DNA of 64,000 nucleotides from Scopulibacillus_A cellulosilyticus (GTDB taxonomy: Bacteria > Bacillota > Bacilli > Bacillales > Sporolactobacillaceae). Below the pieces are notes generated by a model that saw nothing but the letters and a program-made list of their open reading frames with translations, searched no databases and was not told where the DNA came from. Location of the stretch: the NCBI RefSeq assembly GCF_042665295.1, contig NZ_JBHTCO010000004.1, positions 496,001-560,000 on the forward strand, read 5' to 3'. Of this stretch, positions 41,817-51,622 are shown in pieces (position 1 is the stretch's first letter; every line of letters begins with the position of its first letter). The position numbers were made by a program, and so were the translations under genes.

Positions 41817-44239
41817 TCGCTAAAGTTATCGTTGATGTACCTGTTAAGCAAACAGATAAGCCTTTTGACTACTTCATTCCGGATTCATTTTTGCCGTTAG
41901 TCCAGCCGGGGATCAGGGTCGTTGTGCCATTTGGTCCAAGAAAATTGCTCGGATTTGTCATTGACATCGAAGAAGAATCCCAGCTTACAAACCTAAAAGA
42001 AATAGAGTCCATTATAGATCACGAACCGGTGTTAACTGACGAATTAATTGAACTGGGTGATTGGTTATCGAAAACAGCGCTTTGTTTAAAAATTTCCGCA
42101 TACCAGGCCATGCTGCCGGCGGCTATGAAAGCAAGTTATAAAAAATATCTTATTATCACTGATGGCAAAGAATTAAATGAACGCTGGCCGGGATGTTTAA
42201 CCTTTTTGACAGACTATGAAAATAAAGAATGGGCACAAATTCTTAAAACAGCTTCACAAGAAGAGATAAGTATTATTCAAAAAGCGTTGCGCGAGAATAT
42301 GGTTGCTTTAGAGCAAGTCGTTCATGATAAAAGTACATCAAAAAAAATTAAAATGATTCGCACGGAGCTTACCAAAGATGATTTGCAAAAAGCCTATGAT
42401 CAATTAGATAAACGGGCGAAGAAACAAAAGAATGTTCTTGCCTATTTTTTAAACGAAGATCACGGCACCCCAATTCCATTAACCAGCCTGATTAAAAAGG
42501 CTGATGCCGGAAGATCCGCCATTAATCATCTGGTTGATAAAGGGTTACTTATCGAGGAGGAAGTTGAACAGTTACGGGATCCTTACGCTCATTCAGAAAT
42601 AGAAAAGACAACCCCGCTGCCTTTAACAAATGAACAGCAGGGTGTTTTAGAACCGATTGTTCAAGACATTGAAGAAGATAAGCATCAAGTCTATCTTTGC
42701 CATGGTGTAACTGGCAGCGGTAAAACGGAAATTTATATGCAAGCGATTGATAAAGTGATTAAACAAGGAAAAGAAGCTATTGTTCTTGTACCGGAAATAG
42801 CTTTGACGCCGCAAATGGTTCATCGCTTTAAAGGACGATTTGGTTCAGACGTCGCCGTCCTTCACAGCGGCCTAAGCCGCGGGGAGAAATATGATGAGTG
42901 GCGCAAGATTAATCGCGGCGAGGTCAGTGTTGTTGTCGGCGCCCGTTCGGCAATCTTTGCTTCTTTTAAGAAGCTTGGCATTATTATTATTGATGAAGAG
43001 CATGAAACAAGCTATAAGCAGGAGGAAAATCCGAGGTACCACGCGCGGGATGTAGCCATTTTTCGCGGGCGTTTTCACGGCTGTCCGGTTGTTTTAGGAA
43101 GCGCAACACCTTCGTTGGAATCCTATGCCCGGGCGCAAAAAGGGGTTTACAAATTAGCGCCCCTTTATAATCGTATTAATCAGCAGCCTCTTCCGGAAGT
43201 GATGATGATTGATATGCGCGAGGAGCTGAGAAGCGGCAATCGGTCAATGTTTTCCAAACCGTTATTTTCAAAATTGACCGACCGGTTGGAAAAAGGCGAG
43301 CAAAGTGTGTTGTTTTTAAACAGACGGGGATATTCAACCTTTGTGATGTGCCGTGATTGCGGTTATGTGATTGAATGCCCGCATTGTGACATTTCTCTGA
43401 CATACCACCGACGCCAAGGCAGGCTTAAATGTCATTATTGCGGATACGAAGAGTCTCTTCCCGACCGCTGTCCATCATGCGAAAGTGAATATATGCGATA
43501 CTTCGGCACCGGAACGCAAAAGGTGGAAGAGGCCCTTACCCAGTTATTGCCTGAGGCGCGGGTAATCAGAATGGATGTTGACACGACAAAGAAAAAGGGG
43601 GCACATGAAAAATTACTAAAAGCTTTCGGGGACGGGAAAGCGGATATTTTACTAGGTACACAAATGATTGCAAAGGGATTGGACTTCCCGAATGTAACGC
43701 TTGTCGGAGTGCTTGCCGCTGATTCTATGCTGCACCTTCCCGATTTTCGGGCTTCTGAGAAAACCTTCCAGTTGTTAACCCAGGTAGCTGGAAGGGCGGG
43801 CCGTCATCATTTAAAAGGAGAAGTTGTTGTGCAAAGCTATACCCCGGATCATTATGCAATAGTCGATGCCGGCGCCCACGATTATCAGGGATTTTATCAA
43901 AAGGAAATGTATGCACGTCATCAAAGGCAATATCCGCCGTACTTCTTTTTAACGTTAATTACTGTATCGCATCCCGATTTTCCAAAAGTCGTTGATGTGA
44001 CACAAAAGATTACCCGGTTTTTAAAACAAAAATTAACCAACAAAGCAATGATCCTTGGACCGGTAGCACCGCCAATCCCGCGTATCAAAGATAGATATCG
44101 CTACCAGTGCATGATAAAATATAAAAATGAGCCTGACTTAATTAAGATATTAAAGGAATGTCAAAATCATTTTCAGGAAGCTTATACAAAAGATGCTCTA
44201 AAAATAACAATAGATATTAATCCGTATTTATTGATGTAG
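41813..44239 (+). CDS. priA: PriA, primosomal replication-restart helicase
   Basis: 808-aa superfamily 2 helicase that reloads replication at stalled forks. N-terminal DNA-binding domain (AKVIVDVPVKQTDKPFDY), Walker A GVTGSGKTE, DEEH box (IIIDEEHETSYK), and eight zinc cysteines in CRDCGYVIECPHCD, CHYCGYE and CPSCESEY; helicase motif VI region QVAGRAGR. Starts inside the coaBC stop. def, normally next, is missing. Confidence 0.97.
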   Translation: MIAKVIVDVPVKQTDKPFDYFIPDSFLPLVQPGIRVVVPFGPRKLLGFVIDIEEESQLTNLKEIESIIDHEPVLTDELIELGDWLSKTALCLKISAYQAMLPAAMKASYKKYLIITDGKELNERWPGCLTFLTDYENKEWAQILKTASQEEISIIQKALRENMVALEQVVHDKSTSKKIKMIRTELTKDDLQKAYDQLDKRAKKQKNVLAYFLNEDHGTPIPLTSLIKKADAGRSAINHLVDKGLLIEEEVEQLRDPYAHSEIEKTTPLPLTNEQQGVLEPIVQDIEEDKHQVYLCHGVTGSGKTEIYMQAIDKVIKQGKEAIVLVPEIALTPQMVHRFKGRFGSDVAVLHSGLSRGEKYDEWRKINRGEVSVVVGARSAIFASFKKLGIIIIDEEHETSYKQEENPRYHARDVAIFRGRFHGCPVVLGSATPSLESYARAQKGVYKLAPLYNRINQQPLPEVMMIDMREELRSGNRSMFSKPLFSKLTDRLEKGEQSVLFLNRRGYSTFVMCRDCGYVIECPHCDISLTYHRRQGRLKCHYCGYEESLPDRCPSCESEYMRYFGTGTQKVEEALTQLLPEARVIRMDVDTTKKKGAHEKLLKAFGDGKADILLGTQMIAKGLDFPNVTLVGVLAADSMLHLPDFRASEKTFQLLTQVAGRAGRHHLKGEVVVQSYTPDHYAIVDAGAHDYQGFYQKEMYARHQRQYPPYFFLTLITVSHPDFPKVVDVTQKITRFLKQKLTNKAMILGPVAPPIPRIKDRYRYQCMIKYKNEPDLIKILKECQNHFQEAYTKDALKITIDINPYLLM

Positions 44240-44278
44240 TAACCGTGTATGAAGTAATTTGATAAAAAGGATGATAAT

Positions 44279-45214
44279 ATGAACGTCGTTTTTATGGGAA
44301 CACCTGACTTTTCAGTTCCAGTATTACAACAATTGATTGATGACGGCTACCTTGTTAAAGCTGTTGTCACCCAGCCTGACCGTCCAAAAGGCAGAAAAAA
44401 ACAACTGACGGCTCCGCCGGTTAAACAGTTGGCTTTAAAACATAAGATCCCGGTGCTTCAGCCTGAAAAAGTTAGGGAACCGGAAGCCATTCGCGCGATA
44501 TTATCATATGAACCTGATCTTATTGTTACAGCTGCTTACGGACAAATTCTGCCGGAATCATTACTCAATGAGCCAAGCTTTGGGTGTATTAATGTTCATG
44601 CTTCTTTATTGCCGGAGTATCGCGGCGGGGCACCGATTCATAAAGCGATTATTGACGGCAAGGAAAAAACTGGCGTTACGATTATGTATATGGTCAAAGC
44701 ATTAGATGCAGGGGATATGCTGTCTCAAGTAGAAGTACCTATTGGCGAAGATGACAATGTCGGTACAATGCACGATAAATTAAGCGCAGCAGGTGCCAAA
44801 TTGTTATCACAAACGATTCCTGATTTAATTGCTGGTAAAATTACACCTGTGCCGCAAAACGAAGATGAAGCAACGCTGGCGAGAACAATAAGCCGCAAAG
44901 ATGAAAAAATTGATTGGCATATGCCGGGAGAAGCCATTCATAATCTGATAAGAGGCCTGAATCCGTTCCCTGGCGCTTATTCAACATTAGAGGGAAAAGT
45001 GCTTAAAATATGGCGCTCAAAAAAAGTACATTATCAGCAAAAGGCGGAAGCCGGAGAAATTATTCAAGTGGATAAGGACGGCTTTGTAGTTGCTACCGGC
45101 AATACGACAGCAATAAAAATATTAGAATGTCAGCCTGCAGGCAAAAAGAGAATGTCTTGTGAACAGTTCCTTAGAGGCGTCACCTTGCCGCAGGGCATCA
45201 GGCTAGGAGATTAA
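44279..45214 (+). CDS. fmt: Methionyl-tRNA formyltransferase
   Basis: Formylates initiator Met-tRNA using 10-formyl-THF; 311 aa. Catalytic Asn/His/Asp region in CINVHASLLPEYRGGAPIH and TIMYMVKALDAGDML; substrate loop QPDRPKGRKK. AAAAAGGATG precedes the ATG. In bacilli def (peptide deformylase), which reverses the reaction on proteins, usually lies just upstream; only 39 bases separate priA and fmt here. Confidence 0.97.
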   Translation: MNVVFMGTPDFSVPVLQQLIDDGYLVKAVVTQPDRPKGRKKQLTAPPVKQLALKHKIPVLQPEKVREPEAIRAILSYEPDLIVTAAYGQILPESLLNEPSFGCINVHASLLPEYRGGAPIHKAIIDGKEKTGVTIMYMVKALDAGDMLSQVEVPIGEDDNVGTMHDKLSAAGAKLLSQTIPDLIAGKITPVPQNEDEATLARTISRKDEKIDWHMPGEAIHNLIRGLNPFPGAYSTLEGKVLKIWRSKKVHYQQKAEAGEIIQVDKDGFVVATGNTTAIKILECQPAGKKRMSCEQFLRGVTLPQGIRLGD

Positions 45215-45216
45215 AC

Positions 45217-46572
45217 ATGGCAAAACCAATGACTAACCCAAGAGAATTAGCCTTGGATGTTTTAATAAGAATTGAAAAAAACCATGCATACAGCCAGCTA
45301 TTGCTGCACGAAACAATCAAACGCCACCCGTTAAATAAGAAAGACATCGGATTATTGACACAGCTTGTCTACGGTGTCATACAAAGGCGCCTAACATTAG
45401 ATTATTATTTACATGCATTTATTGATAAGAAAAAGAAAATAGATGCATGGGTAAAGTGGCTGCTTTATTTATCGATCTATCAGAAGGTATATTTGGATAA
45501 AATACCTGACCATGCTATTGTTAATGAAGCGGTCAATATTGCCCGGCGCCGCGGTCATAAAGGGATTGTCGGCTTTGTTAACGGTGTCCTTAGACAAATG
45601 ATAAGAAAGGGATTTCCTGATCCGGCGGATATTACACCTGAAAATAAACGCTTGTCAATTATGTACAGCCACCCTTCCTGGCTCTTGGAGCGATGGATTA
45701 ACCTTTATGGACTAGACGAGGCATTGGCCATTTGCGAAACAAATAATCAGCCGGCGCCAGTCTCGGTTCGGGTTAATCCTCTTAAGACAGATGTTCAGAG
45801 ATTGATTCAAACACTTGCAGATGCCGGTATAGAGGCGGAACCGGGGGCTGTTGCACCGGAGGCGGTAACAATTATAAGCGGCAATGCGGCTGACACAATG
45901 GCTTATAAGGAGGGTCTGTTTACAATCCAGGATGAAAGTTCAATGCTTGTTGCACATGCTTTAGACGCCAAACCAGGGATGACTGTTTTAGATGCTTGTG
46001 CAGGACCTGGCGGGAAAACAGGGCATATCGCCGAAAAAATGGACAATCATGGATCCATTTGTGCGCTCGATTTGCACGCCCATAAAACAAAGCTTATCGA
46101 CCAACAGGCGAACCGTCTGGATATCGATATCATACATACTAGAGCCCTTGATGCCAGAAAAGCGAATGACGTTTTCCCTGCAGAAAGTTTTGACCGTATT
46201 CTCATCGATGCACCATGCTCCGGGTTCGGTGTGATTAGAAGAAAACCTGAAATAAAATGGGAAAAAACCGAAAAAGATGTTGAGCAAATTGCTAAAGTTC
46301 AAGCGGATATTCTTGATCAGATTGCACCGCTCGTTAAAGCAGGCGGTAAGCTTGTATACAGTACATGTACGATAGACCGTAAGGAAAATACCGATACAGT
46401 TAACCGTTTTCTAAATGAACATCCCGAATTTGAGTTGGATGAATCCCTAATTAACCGGATGCCGGATATTGTTGGTCAGCATGGTCAATGGCAAAATGGC
46501 GGTATGGTTCAAATACTGCCGCAGCAATTCCAAACAGACGGATTTTTTATTTCTTGCCTGAAGCGGATTTGA
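45217..46572 (+). CDS. rsmB: RsmB, 16S rRNA (cytosine-967-C5)-methyltransferase
   Basis: 451-aa NOL1/NOP2/Sun-family enzyme. N-terminal NusB-like RNA-binding domain (about 1-140), then the Rossmann domain with SAM motif DACAGPGGKTGHIAE, the DAPCSGFGVIRRKPEIKW block and the catalytic-cysteine YSTCTIDRKEN. Begins two bases after fmt. In B. subtilis rlmN follows; here prpC does. Confidence 0.96.
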   Translation: MAKPMTNPRELALDVLIRIEKNHAYSQLLLHETIKRHPLNKKDIGLLTQLVYGVIQRRLTLDYYLHAFIDKKKKIDAWVKWLLYLSIYQKVYLDKIPDHAIVNEAVNIARRRGHKGIVGFVNGVLRQMIRKGFPDPADITPENKRLSIMYSHPSWLLERWINLYGLDEALAICETNNQPAPVSVRVNPLKTDVQRLIQTLADAGIEAEPGAVAPEAVTIISGNAADTMAYKEGLFTIQDESSMLVAHALDAKPGMTVLDACAGPGGKTGHIAEKMDNHGSICALDLHAHKTKLIDQQANRLDIDIIHTRALDARKANDVFPAESFDRILIDAPCSGFGVIRRKPEIKWEKTEKDVEQIAKVQADILDQIAPLVKAGGKLVYSTCTIDRKENTDTVNRFLNEHPEFELDESLINRMPDIVGQHGQWQNGGMVQILPQQFQTDGFFISCLKRI

Positions 46573-46601
46573 ATATCACATAATCGTAAGGAGGCGGCAT
46601 A

Positions 46602-47351
46602 TTGAAAGCTGTATTAAAGACCGATTGCGGAAAAGTCAGAACCCATAATGAAGACAGCGGCGGCATTTTCGAACAGGGTGACCGTCTGTTAGCAGTTATT
46701 GCCGATGGTATGGGCGGTCACAGGGCAGGAGATGTCGCCAGTCAATTAACTTTAAAGTATTTACAAGAAAAATGGGAACAGTCGGATGACCTGAAATTGG
46801 ATGTTGCTGAAGCTGTTGAATGGTTAAACGAAGCGATTGTATCCACTAATCAGGAGCTTTACCGGTATGCCAATGAACATGAAGAGTGCCGGGGCATGGG
46901 AACAACAATTGTTGCTGCGCTTTGCTTTAATGAACATCTGATTGTTTCTCATGTTGGTGACAGCCGCTGTTATTTTTCAGATTCAAAGGGTGATTTAAAA
47001 CAAATAACAGAAGATCATTCTCTTGTTAATGAATTGGTGAAGTCAGGCCATTTGTCAAAGGCTGATGCTGAATATCACCCAAAAAAGCATGTGATAGTCC
47101 GCGCGTTAGGTACTGATCCCGAAATAAATATTGATACCGTGATTATGACGTGGACAGACAACTGCAAATTATTATTATGCTCAGACGGTTTGTCTGATAA
47201 ATTATCGGATAAAGACCTTCAAAATGTTTTGAACGAAAACGCATCCCTTGAAGAAAAGGCTGAAGCACTTATTCAATTTGCCAATAATGCCGGGGGCGAA
47301 GACAATATTACTTTAGCCATTGTTGAGCATACAGATGGTGAGGATTTATGA
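46602..47351 (+). CDS. prpC: PrpC, PP2C-type Ser/Thr protein phosphatase
   Basis: 249-aa manganese-dependent phosphatase that reverses PrkC phosphorylation. Metal-binding aspartates are in HNEDSGG, IADGMGGHRAGDVAS, LLCSDGLSDK and GGEDNITLA. The start is TTG at 46602 with AAGGAGGCGG upstream. Overlaps prkC by four bases, so kinase and phosphatase are co-translated. Confidence 0.97.
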   Translation: MKAVLKTDCGKVRTHNEDSGGIFEQGDRLLAVIADGMGGHRAGDVASQLTLKYLQEKWEQSDDLKLDVAEAVEWLNEAIVSTNQELYRYANEHEECRGMGTTIVAALCFNEHLIVSHVGDSRCYFSDSKGDLKQITEDHSLVNELVKSGHLSKADAEYHPKKHVIVRALGTDPEINIDTVIMTWTDNCKLLLCSDGLSDKLSDKDLQNVLNENASLEEKAEALIQFANNAGGEDNITLAIVEHTDGEDL

Positions 47352-49411
47352 TTGGTAAAAGACTAAGCGGAAGGTATGAAATTATTTCCCGCCTTGGCGA
47401 CGGGGGCATGGCGATAGTTTATAAAGCACGGGATCTTATTCTGGAACGGCTGGTAGCCGTTAAAATTTTGCGAAGCGAATTTTCTAATGATGACGATTTT
47501 ATCCGGCGTTTCCATAGAGAAGCGGAGTCGGTTTCCAGTCTTTCTCATCCTAATATCGTCAGTATTTATGACATTGGCGAGGAAGATGATTGTTATTTTA
47601 TCGTCATGGAATATGTTGATGGTGAGACACTAAAGGATTTTATCAAACAACATTCGCCAATCCCAATTGCTGAAGCGGTTTATATTTTAAAACAAATCGC
47701 TCTGGCCCTTGAACATGCCCATGATCATGGTATTGTTCACCGGGACATTAAACCCCATAACATCTTGATTGATGAACAGGGGGGAGTAAAAGTTACCGAC
47801 TTTGGTATTGCAGTAGCCATGAATTCCGCTACGATTACATTTACAAACTCTATTATGGGATCAGCACACTATTTATCTCCCGAACAGGCTAAGGGAAGTA
47901 AGGCAACTATTAAGTCCGATATATATGCGTTAGGGATTGTGATGTACGAATTATTAACCGGCCGGCTTCCTTTTCCGGGCACATCACCCGTAACAGTCGC
48001 TTTGAAGCATTTAAATGAGCAGATGCCGCTGCCAAGCGAATACCGGTCTGATATCCCGCAAAGTTTGGAAAATATCGTTATTAAAGCAACAGCAAAAAGC
48101 CCTGAAAAACGTTATGAAAATATGCCTGAGCTTTATAATGATCTCTCGACAGCCCTGAATCCGGACAGACAAAATGAACCGCGGCTTGTTCTTGCGGATG
48201 AAGACGAAGATGATGAGGAAAAAACAAAGATTATCCCGGCAATTAAACCTGATAATCATGAAGAATTAAATGATGCGCCAGCACAAGATACTGCAAACAA
48301 TAATCAAGCAGAACCAAAAAAGAAAAAAGGTAAAAGGATACTGTGGATTGTTATTATTGCTATTATTTTACTTATCGGAGCAGGTGTCTTGGCCGTAACT
48401 GTTATGCCTAACATTTTTTATGTACATGATACGACTGTACCAAACGTCAAAGGGAAAACATATGATCAGGCGATGGATATACTAAAAAAACATCATTTAT
48501 ATATTGACCGTAAAGATATTCCTGACAATAAGGTTAAAAAGAATCACGTTATAAGAGAGAACCCTAAAGAAAATTCAGAAGTCAAAGAAGGGTCTACAGT
48601 CACTTTATATATCAGCGAAGGCCCAAAAAAGATAAGCGTAGGCGACTATGTCGGTTATGAAAAGAGTTCTGTAAAACAACTTTTAAAAGATAAAAAGTAC
48701 AAAGATATTGTCTGGAAAAAGGAAGCATCTGATACTGTTTCCGCCGGTGAAGTGATCAGTCAGGATCCATCCCCCGGTGCAGAAGTAGTCGCAGCAAACA
48801 CCGTATTAGAATTGACGTACAGTACAGGTGCACCGCAAGTCACCGTCCCTGATTTACAGGGAATGTCAAAGGATGATGCCGAGACCACGCTTCGTAACAA
48901 CCAATTACAAGGTCAGTTCAAGGATGGTGACTATTCTGATAATGTCTCAAAGGATCATGTGCTGAAACAGGATCCGGCCAACGGGGCGTCAGCCGATAAA
49001 AACTCAACAGTGACAGTTTATTTATCAAAAGGGAAACAGCTTAAACCGCAAAAAGTAGAGAAAAAAATTACGGTACCTGTTGATGAAACCGCTCAGGCGG
49101 ATAGCATTACTCAAGATGACGAAAAGAATAATTCACAAAATGATGACAAGAATAAACAGGACGATAATAACAAAAATGATCAGAATGGCGATGACAATAA
49201 AAAACAGACACCAGAGCCTGTTCACATTCAAATATATTATACCGACGCAAATCATGACAACGACGTATTTGTTGATGAGAAAATCACGAAAACAAAAACT
49301 TATAAGCTGCCTTTAACAATAAAGCCGAACGACAGCGCCCATTACAAAGTATTAGTGGATGGACAGGTAGAAAAGGAAGAAACTGTTAATTATGACGATT
49401 CTAAAGAATAA
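47348..49411 (+). CDS. prkC: PrkC, PASTA-domain Ser/Thr protein kinase
   Basis: 687-aa membrane kinase sensing muropeptides and controlling germination, wall metabolism and translation. Kinase domain about 1-270 with GDGGMAIVYKA, VAVK (Lys39), HRDIKPHN and DFGIA; acidic juxtamembrane; one membrane span at about 332-352; three PASTA repeats (about 362-560). Beyond these comes an Asp/Asn/Lys-rich low-complexity linker and a final roughly 70-residue beta-rich segment, comparable to the extra C-terminal domain of other bacillar PrkC proteins. Confidence 0.96.
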   Translation: MIGKRLSGRYEIISRLGDGGMAIVYKARDLILERLVAVKILRSEFSNDDDFIRRFHREAESVSSLSHPNIVSIYDIGEEDDCYFIVMEYVDGETLKDFIKQHSPIPIAEAVYILKQIALALEHAHDHGIVHRDIKPHNILIDEQGGVKVTDFGIAVAMNSATITFTNSIMGSAHYLSPEQAKGSKATIKSDIYALGIVMYELLTGRLPFPGTSPVTVALKHLNEQMPLPSEYRSDIPQSLENIVIKATAKSPEKRYENMPELYNDLSTALNPDRQNEPRLVLADEDEDDEEKTKIIPAIKPDNHEELNDAPAQDTANNNQAEPKKKKGKRILWIVIIAIILLIGAGVLAVTVMPNIFYVHDTTVPNVKGKTYDQAMDILKKHHLYIDRKDIPDNKVKKNHVIRENPKENSEVKEGSTVTLYISEGPKKISVGDYVGYEKSSVKQLLKDKKYKDIVWKKEASDTVSAGEVISQDPSPGAEVVAANTVLELTYSTGAPQVTVPDLQGMSKDDAETTLRNNQLQGQFKDGDYSDNVSKDHVLKQDPANGASADKNSTVTVYLSKGKQLKPQKVEKKITVPVDETAQADSITQDDEKNNSQNDDKNKQDDNNKNDQNGDDNKKQTPEPVHIQIYYTDANHDNDVFVDEKITKTKTYKLPLTIKPNDSAHYKVLVDGQVEKEETVNYDDSKE

Positions 49412-49425
49412 ATGAGGAGGGTTTT

Positions 49426-50307
49426 ATGCCAGAAGGAAGAATTATCAAGGCATTAAGCGGTTTTTATTATGTTAAAGATCACGATGAGGTTGTACAATGC
49501 AGGGGACGGGGAAACTTTCGGAAAAAGAAAGTTTCCCCTCTTGTCGGCGATATTGTCACTTTTGAAGCTGAACAGCCGACAGACGGCTATATTCTTGATA
49601 TTAAGGATAGGAAAAATGAATTGAACAGACCGCCTATTGCTAATGTTGATCAAGCGATACTTGTTTTATCGGCTAGTAAACCGGCCTTTGATGATGTGCT
49701 GCTTGACCGTCTTTTAGTTCATATTGAATCGAATGATATTACACCGCTTATTTGTATAACAAAACTTGATTTAGTAAGTAATGATAGTCAAAATACCATT
49801 AATCAATATGTTGAATGTTACCGGCGTATCGGCTACCCTGTTTTATTAACGTCAAGTAAAGCGGAAAAAGGCATTGATGAATTCAAACGGCATTTGGACG
49901 GCAGGATCAGTGTTGTCGCCGGACAATCCGGTGTTGGCAAATCATCTTTGTTGAATACACTTGACGCATCATTTAATATTGATACAGATGAAATATCCCG
50001 CCATTTAGGGAGAGGCAAGCATACGACCCGTCATGTAGAACTGCTTCAAGTCGGAAACGGATATATTGCCGATACACCCGGATTCAGTTCATTGGAGTTT
50101 ACGAATATTGAAGAAAAGGATCTATCGCTGTATTTTCCAGAAATGAGAAAAGTAAGCTCCGAATGTAAATTTAGGGGATGTACGCATATAGCCGAGCCGA
50201 AATGTGCGGTAAAGGAAGCGGTCAAAGATGGATTAATAAGTGAACATCGATACCAGCACTACAATCAATTTTATGAAGAAATAAAGAATAGAAAGAGGCG
50301 TTATTAA
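49426..50307 (+). CDS. rsgA: RsgA/CpgA, ribosome small-subunit GTPase
   Basis: Circularly permuted GTPase (293 aa) acting in 30S maturation and known as a PrkC substrate in B. subtilis. OB-fold N-terminus, then G4 (TKLD) before G1 (GQSGVGKSS) and G3 (DTPGF), and a C-terminal zinc motif with CKFRGCTH and KCAVK. AATGAGGAGGG precedes the ATG. Follows prkC after 14 bases, consistent with functional linkage. Confidence 0.97.
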   Translation: MPEGRIIKALSGFYYVKDHDEVVQCRGRGNFRKKKVSPLVGDIVTFEAEQPTDGYILDIKDRKNELNRPPIANVDQAILVLSASKPAFDDVLLDRLLVHIESNDITPLICITKLDLVSNDSQNTINQYVECYRRIGYPVLLTSSKAEKGIDEFKRHLDGRISVVAGQSGVGKSSLLNTLDASFNIDTDEISRHLGRGKHTTRHVELLQVGNGYIADTPGFSSLEFTNIEEKDLSLYFPEMRKVSSECKFRGCTHIAEPKCAVKEAVKDGLISEHRYQHYNQFYEEIKNRKRRY

Positions 50308-50309
50308 AA

Positions 50310-50951
50310 ATGCGGATAGCACCATCTATATTAGCGGCAGATTTTGCGAACTTGGCGAATGAAGTAAAGGATGTAGAACCATATGTTGATTTGTTACATA
50401 TAGACGTCATGGATGGTCATTTTGTACCGAATATTACAATGGGTCCCAATGTTGTCCAAGCCCTGAAACCGTTAACCAAATGTGAATTAGATGTCCACTT
50501 AATGATTGAAAATCCTGATAAATATATCCCTGAATTTATCAAAGCAGGCGCGGATATGATCTCGGTTCATGTTGAGACATGTCCGCATTTGCATCGAACG
50601 ATTCAGCTCATTAAGCAAGCCGGTGTGAAAGCTGGTGTTGTGCTTAATCCGGCAACTCCTATCGAAACTATTAAAACAATTTTGCCGGATGTAGATTTTA
50701 TTTTGATTATGACCGTTAATCCCGGTTTTGGCGGACAAAGCTTCATCACTTCCATGCTTGAAAAAATTAAGGAAGCCAAATCTATGATTGAAGAAAAGGG
50801 ACTTAATGCAGAGATCGAAGTGGACGGCGGAATTAATCCAGAAACGTTACAGGCTTGCAGTGAGGCTGGTGCAAGTATATTTGTAGCCGGATCAGCGATC
50901 TTTAATCATGAAGATCGTAAGGCAGCGATAGAACAACTTCGGGGTGCTTAG
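50310..50951 (+). CDS. rpe: Ribulose-phosphate 3-epimerase
   Basis: Pentose-phosphate TIM-barrel epimerase, 213 aa. Metal and catalytic residues sit in APSILAADF, HIDVMDGHFVPN, MTVNPGFGGQ and EVDGGIN. Starts two bases after rsgA using AAAGAGGCG. Followed by a terminator that closes the operon. Confidence 0.97.
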   Translation: MRIAPSILAADFANLANEVKDVEPYVDLLHIDVMDGHFVPNITMGPNVVQALKPLTKCELDVHLMIENPDKYIPEFIKAGADMISVHVETCPHLHRTIQLIKQAGVKAGVVLNPATPIETIKTILPDVDFILIMTVNPGFGGQSFITSMLEKIKEAKSMIEEKGLNAEIEVDGGINPETLQACSEAGASIFVAGSAIFNHEDRKAAIEQLRGA

Positions 50952-50961
50952 TGTTATACAG

Positions 50962-50994
50962 CTGTACGCCTTATCAGAGGTGTACAGTTTTTTT
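50962..50994 (+). terminator. Terminator after rpe
   Basis: CTGTACGCC (50962-50970) pairs with GGTGTACAG (50979-50987, one wobble) and is followed by seven T. Confidence 0.85.
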
Positions 50995-51069
50995 GCACTT
51001 TAATAATGTCTGTGTTCATTTTAATATTTTCTGCAAACCCCTATTTCCAGAAAGGAGCAGCAAACGTTA

Positions 51070-51621
51070 ATGCATAACACTCACATTAAATTAATGACAG
51101 AAACGGCCCTGATGATAGCGTTAAGTGTTGTACTCAGCTTTATCCAAATCAGGGGTCCATGGGCAGCAGGCGGATCGATATCTCTGGAAATGGTACCTTT
51201 AATCATTTTATCATTACGTCAGGGTGTCAAATGGGGTATGATTGCCGGTATTATTTACGGGTTATTAAATTTTATGTTTAATCCTTATTTTGTACATCCG
51301 GTTCAACTTATTTTAGATTATCCGCTTGCATTTGGATTGCTTGCTTTATCAGGCTTTTTTAATCTGAAAAGCAATGATTCTAAGGCATTGATGTTAATCA
51401 AAGTTATTTTAGCGGTTACGATTGGATGCTTTGCAAGGTTTGTCAGCCATTTTGCTTCAGCTATGATATTCTTTGGGTCTGATGCTCCTAAGGGTCAGCC
51501 GATAGCTGTTTATTCCTTTGTTTATAATATCAGCTATATAGGTCCTTCCTATATTATTACTTTGATTGTCCTTATTTTAATAGTATTGACGGTTCCGCAG
51601 CTTGCAAGGAGGCAAAAATAA
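51070..51621 (+). CDS. thiT: ThiT-type thiamine ECF transporter S component
   Basis: 183-aa membrane protein with about six spans, matching the ThiT/YuaJ family that captures thiamine for an energy-coupling-factor transporter. Family blocks: GGSISLEMVPLI, GIIYGLLNFM, HPVQLILDYPLAFG, RFVSHFASAMIFFG and the YNISYIGPSY near the C-terminus. AAAGGAG precedes the ATG with a long 12-base gap. No TPP riboswitch is visible upstream. It is directly followed by thiN. In B. subtilis the homologue (yuaJ) is elsewhere. Confidence 0.9.
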   Translation: MHNTHIKLMTETALMIALSVVLSFIQIRGPWAAGGSISLEMVPLIILSLRQGVKWGMIAGIIYGLLNFMFNPYFVHPVQLILDYPLAFGLLALSGFFNLKSNDSKALMLIKVILAVTIGCFARFVSHFASAMIFFGSDAPKGQPIAVYSFVYNISYIGPSYIITLIVLILIVLTVPQLARRQK

Positions 51622-51622
51622 A

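Noticed and set aside
50995..51069. TPP riboswitch before thiT
   Set aside because: I looked for the conserved CUGAGA and related loops and found none; the space is also too short.
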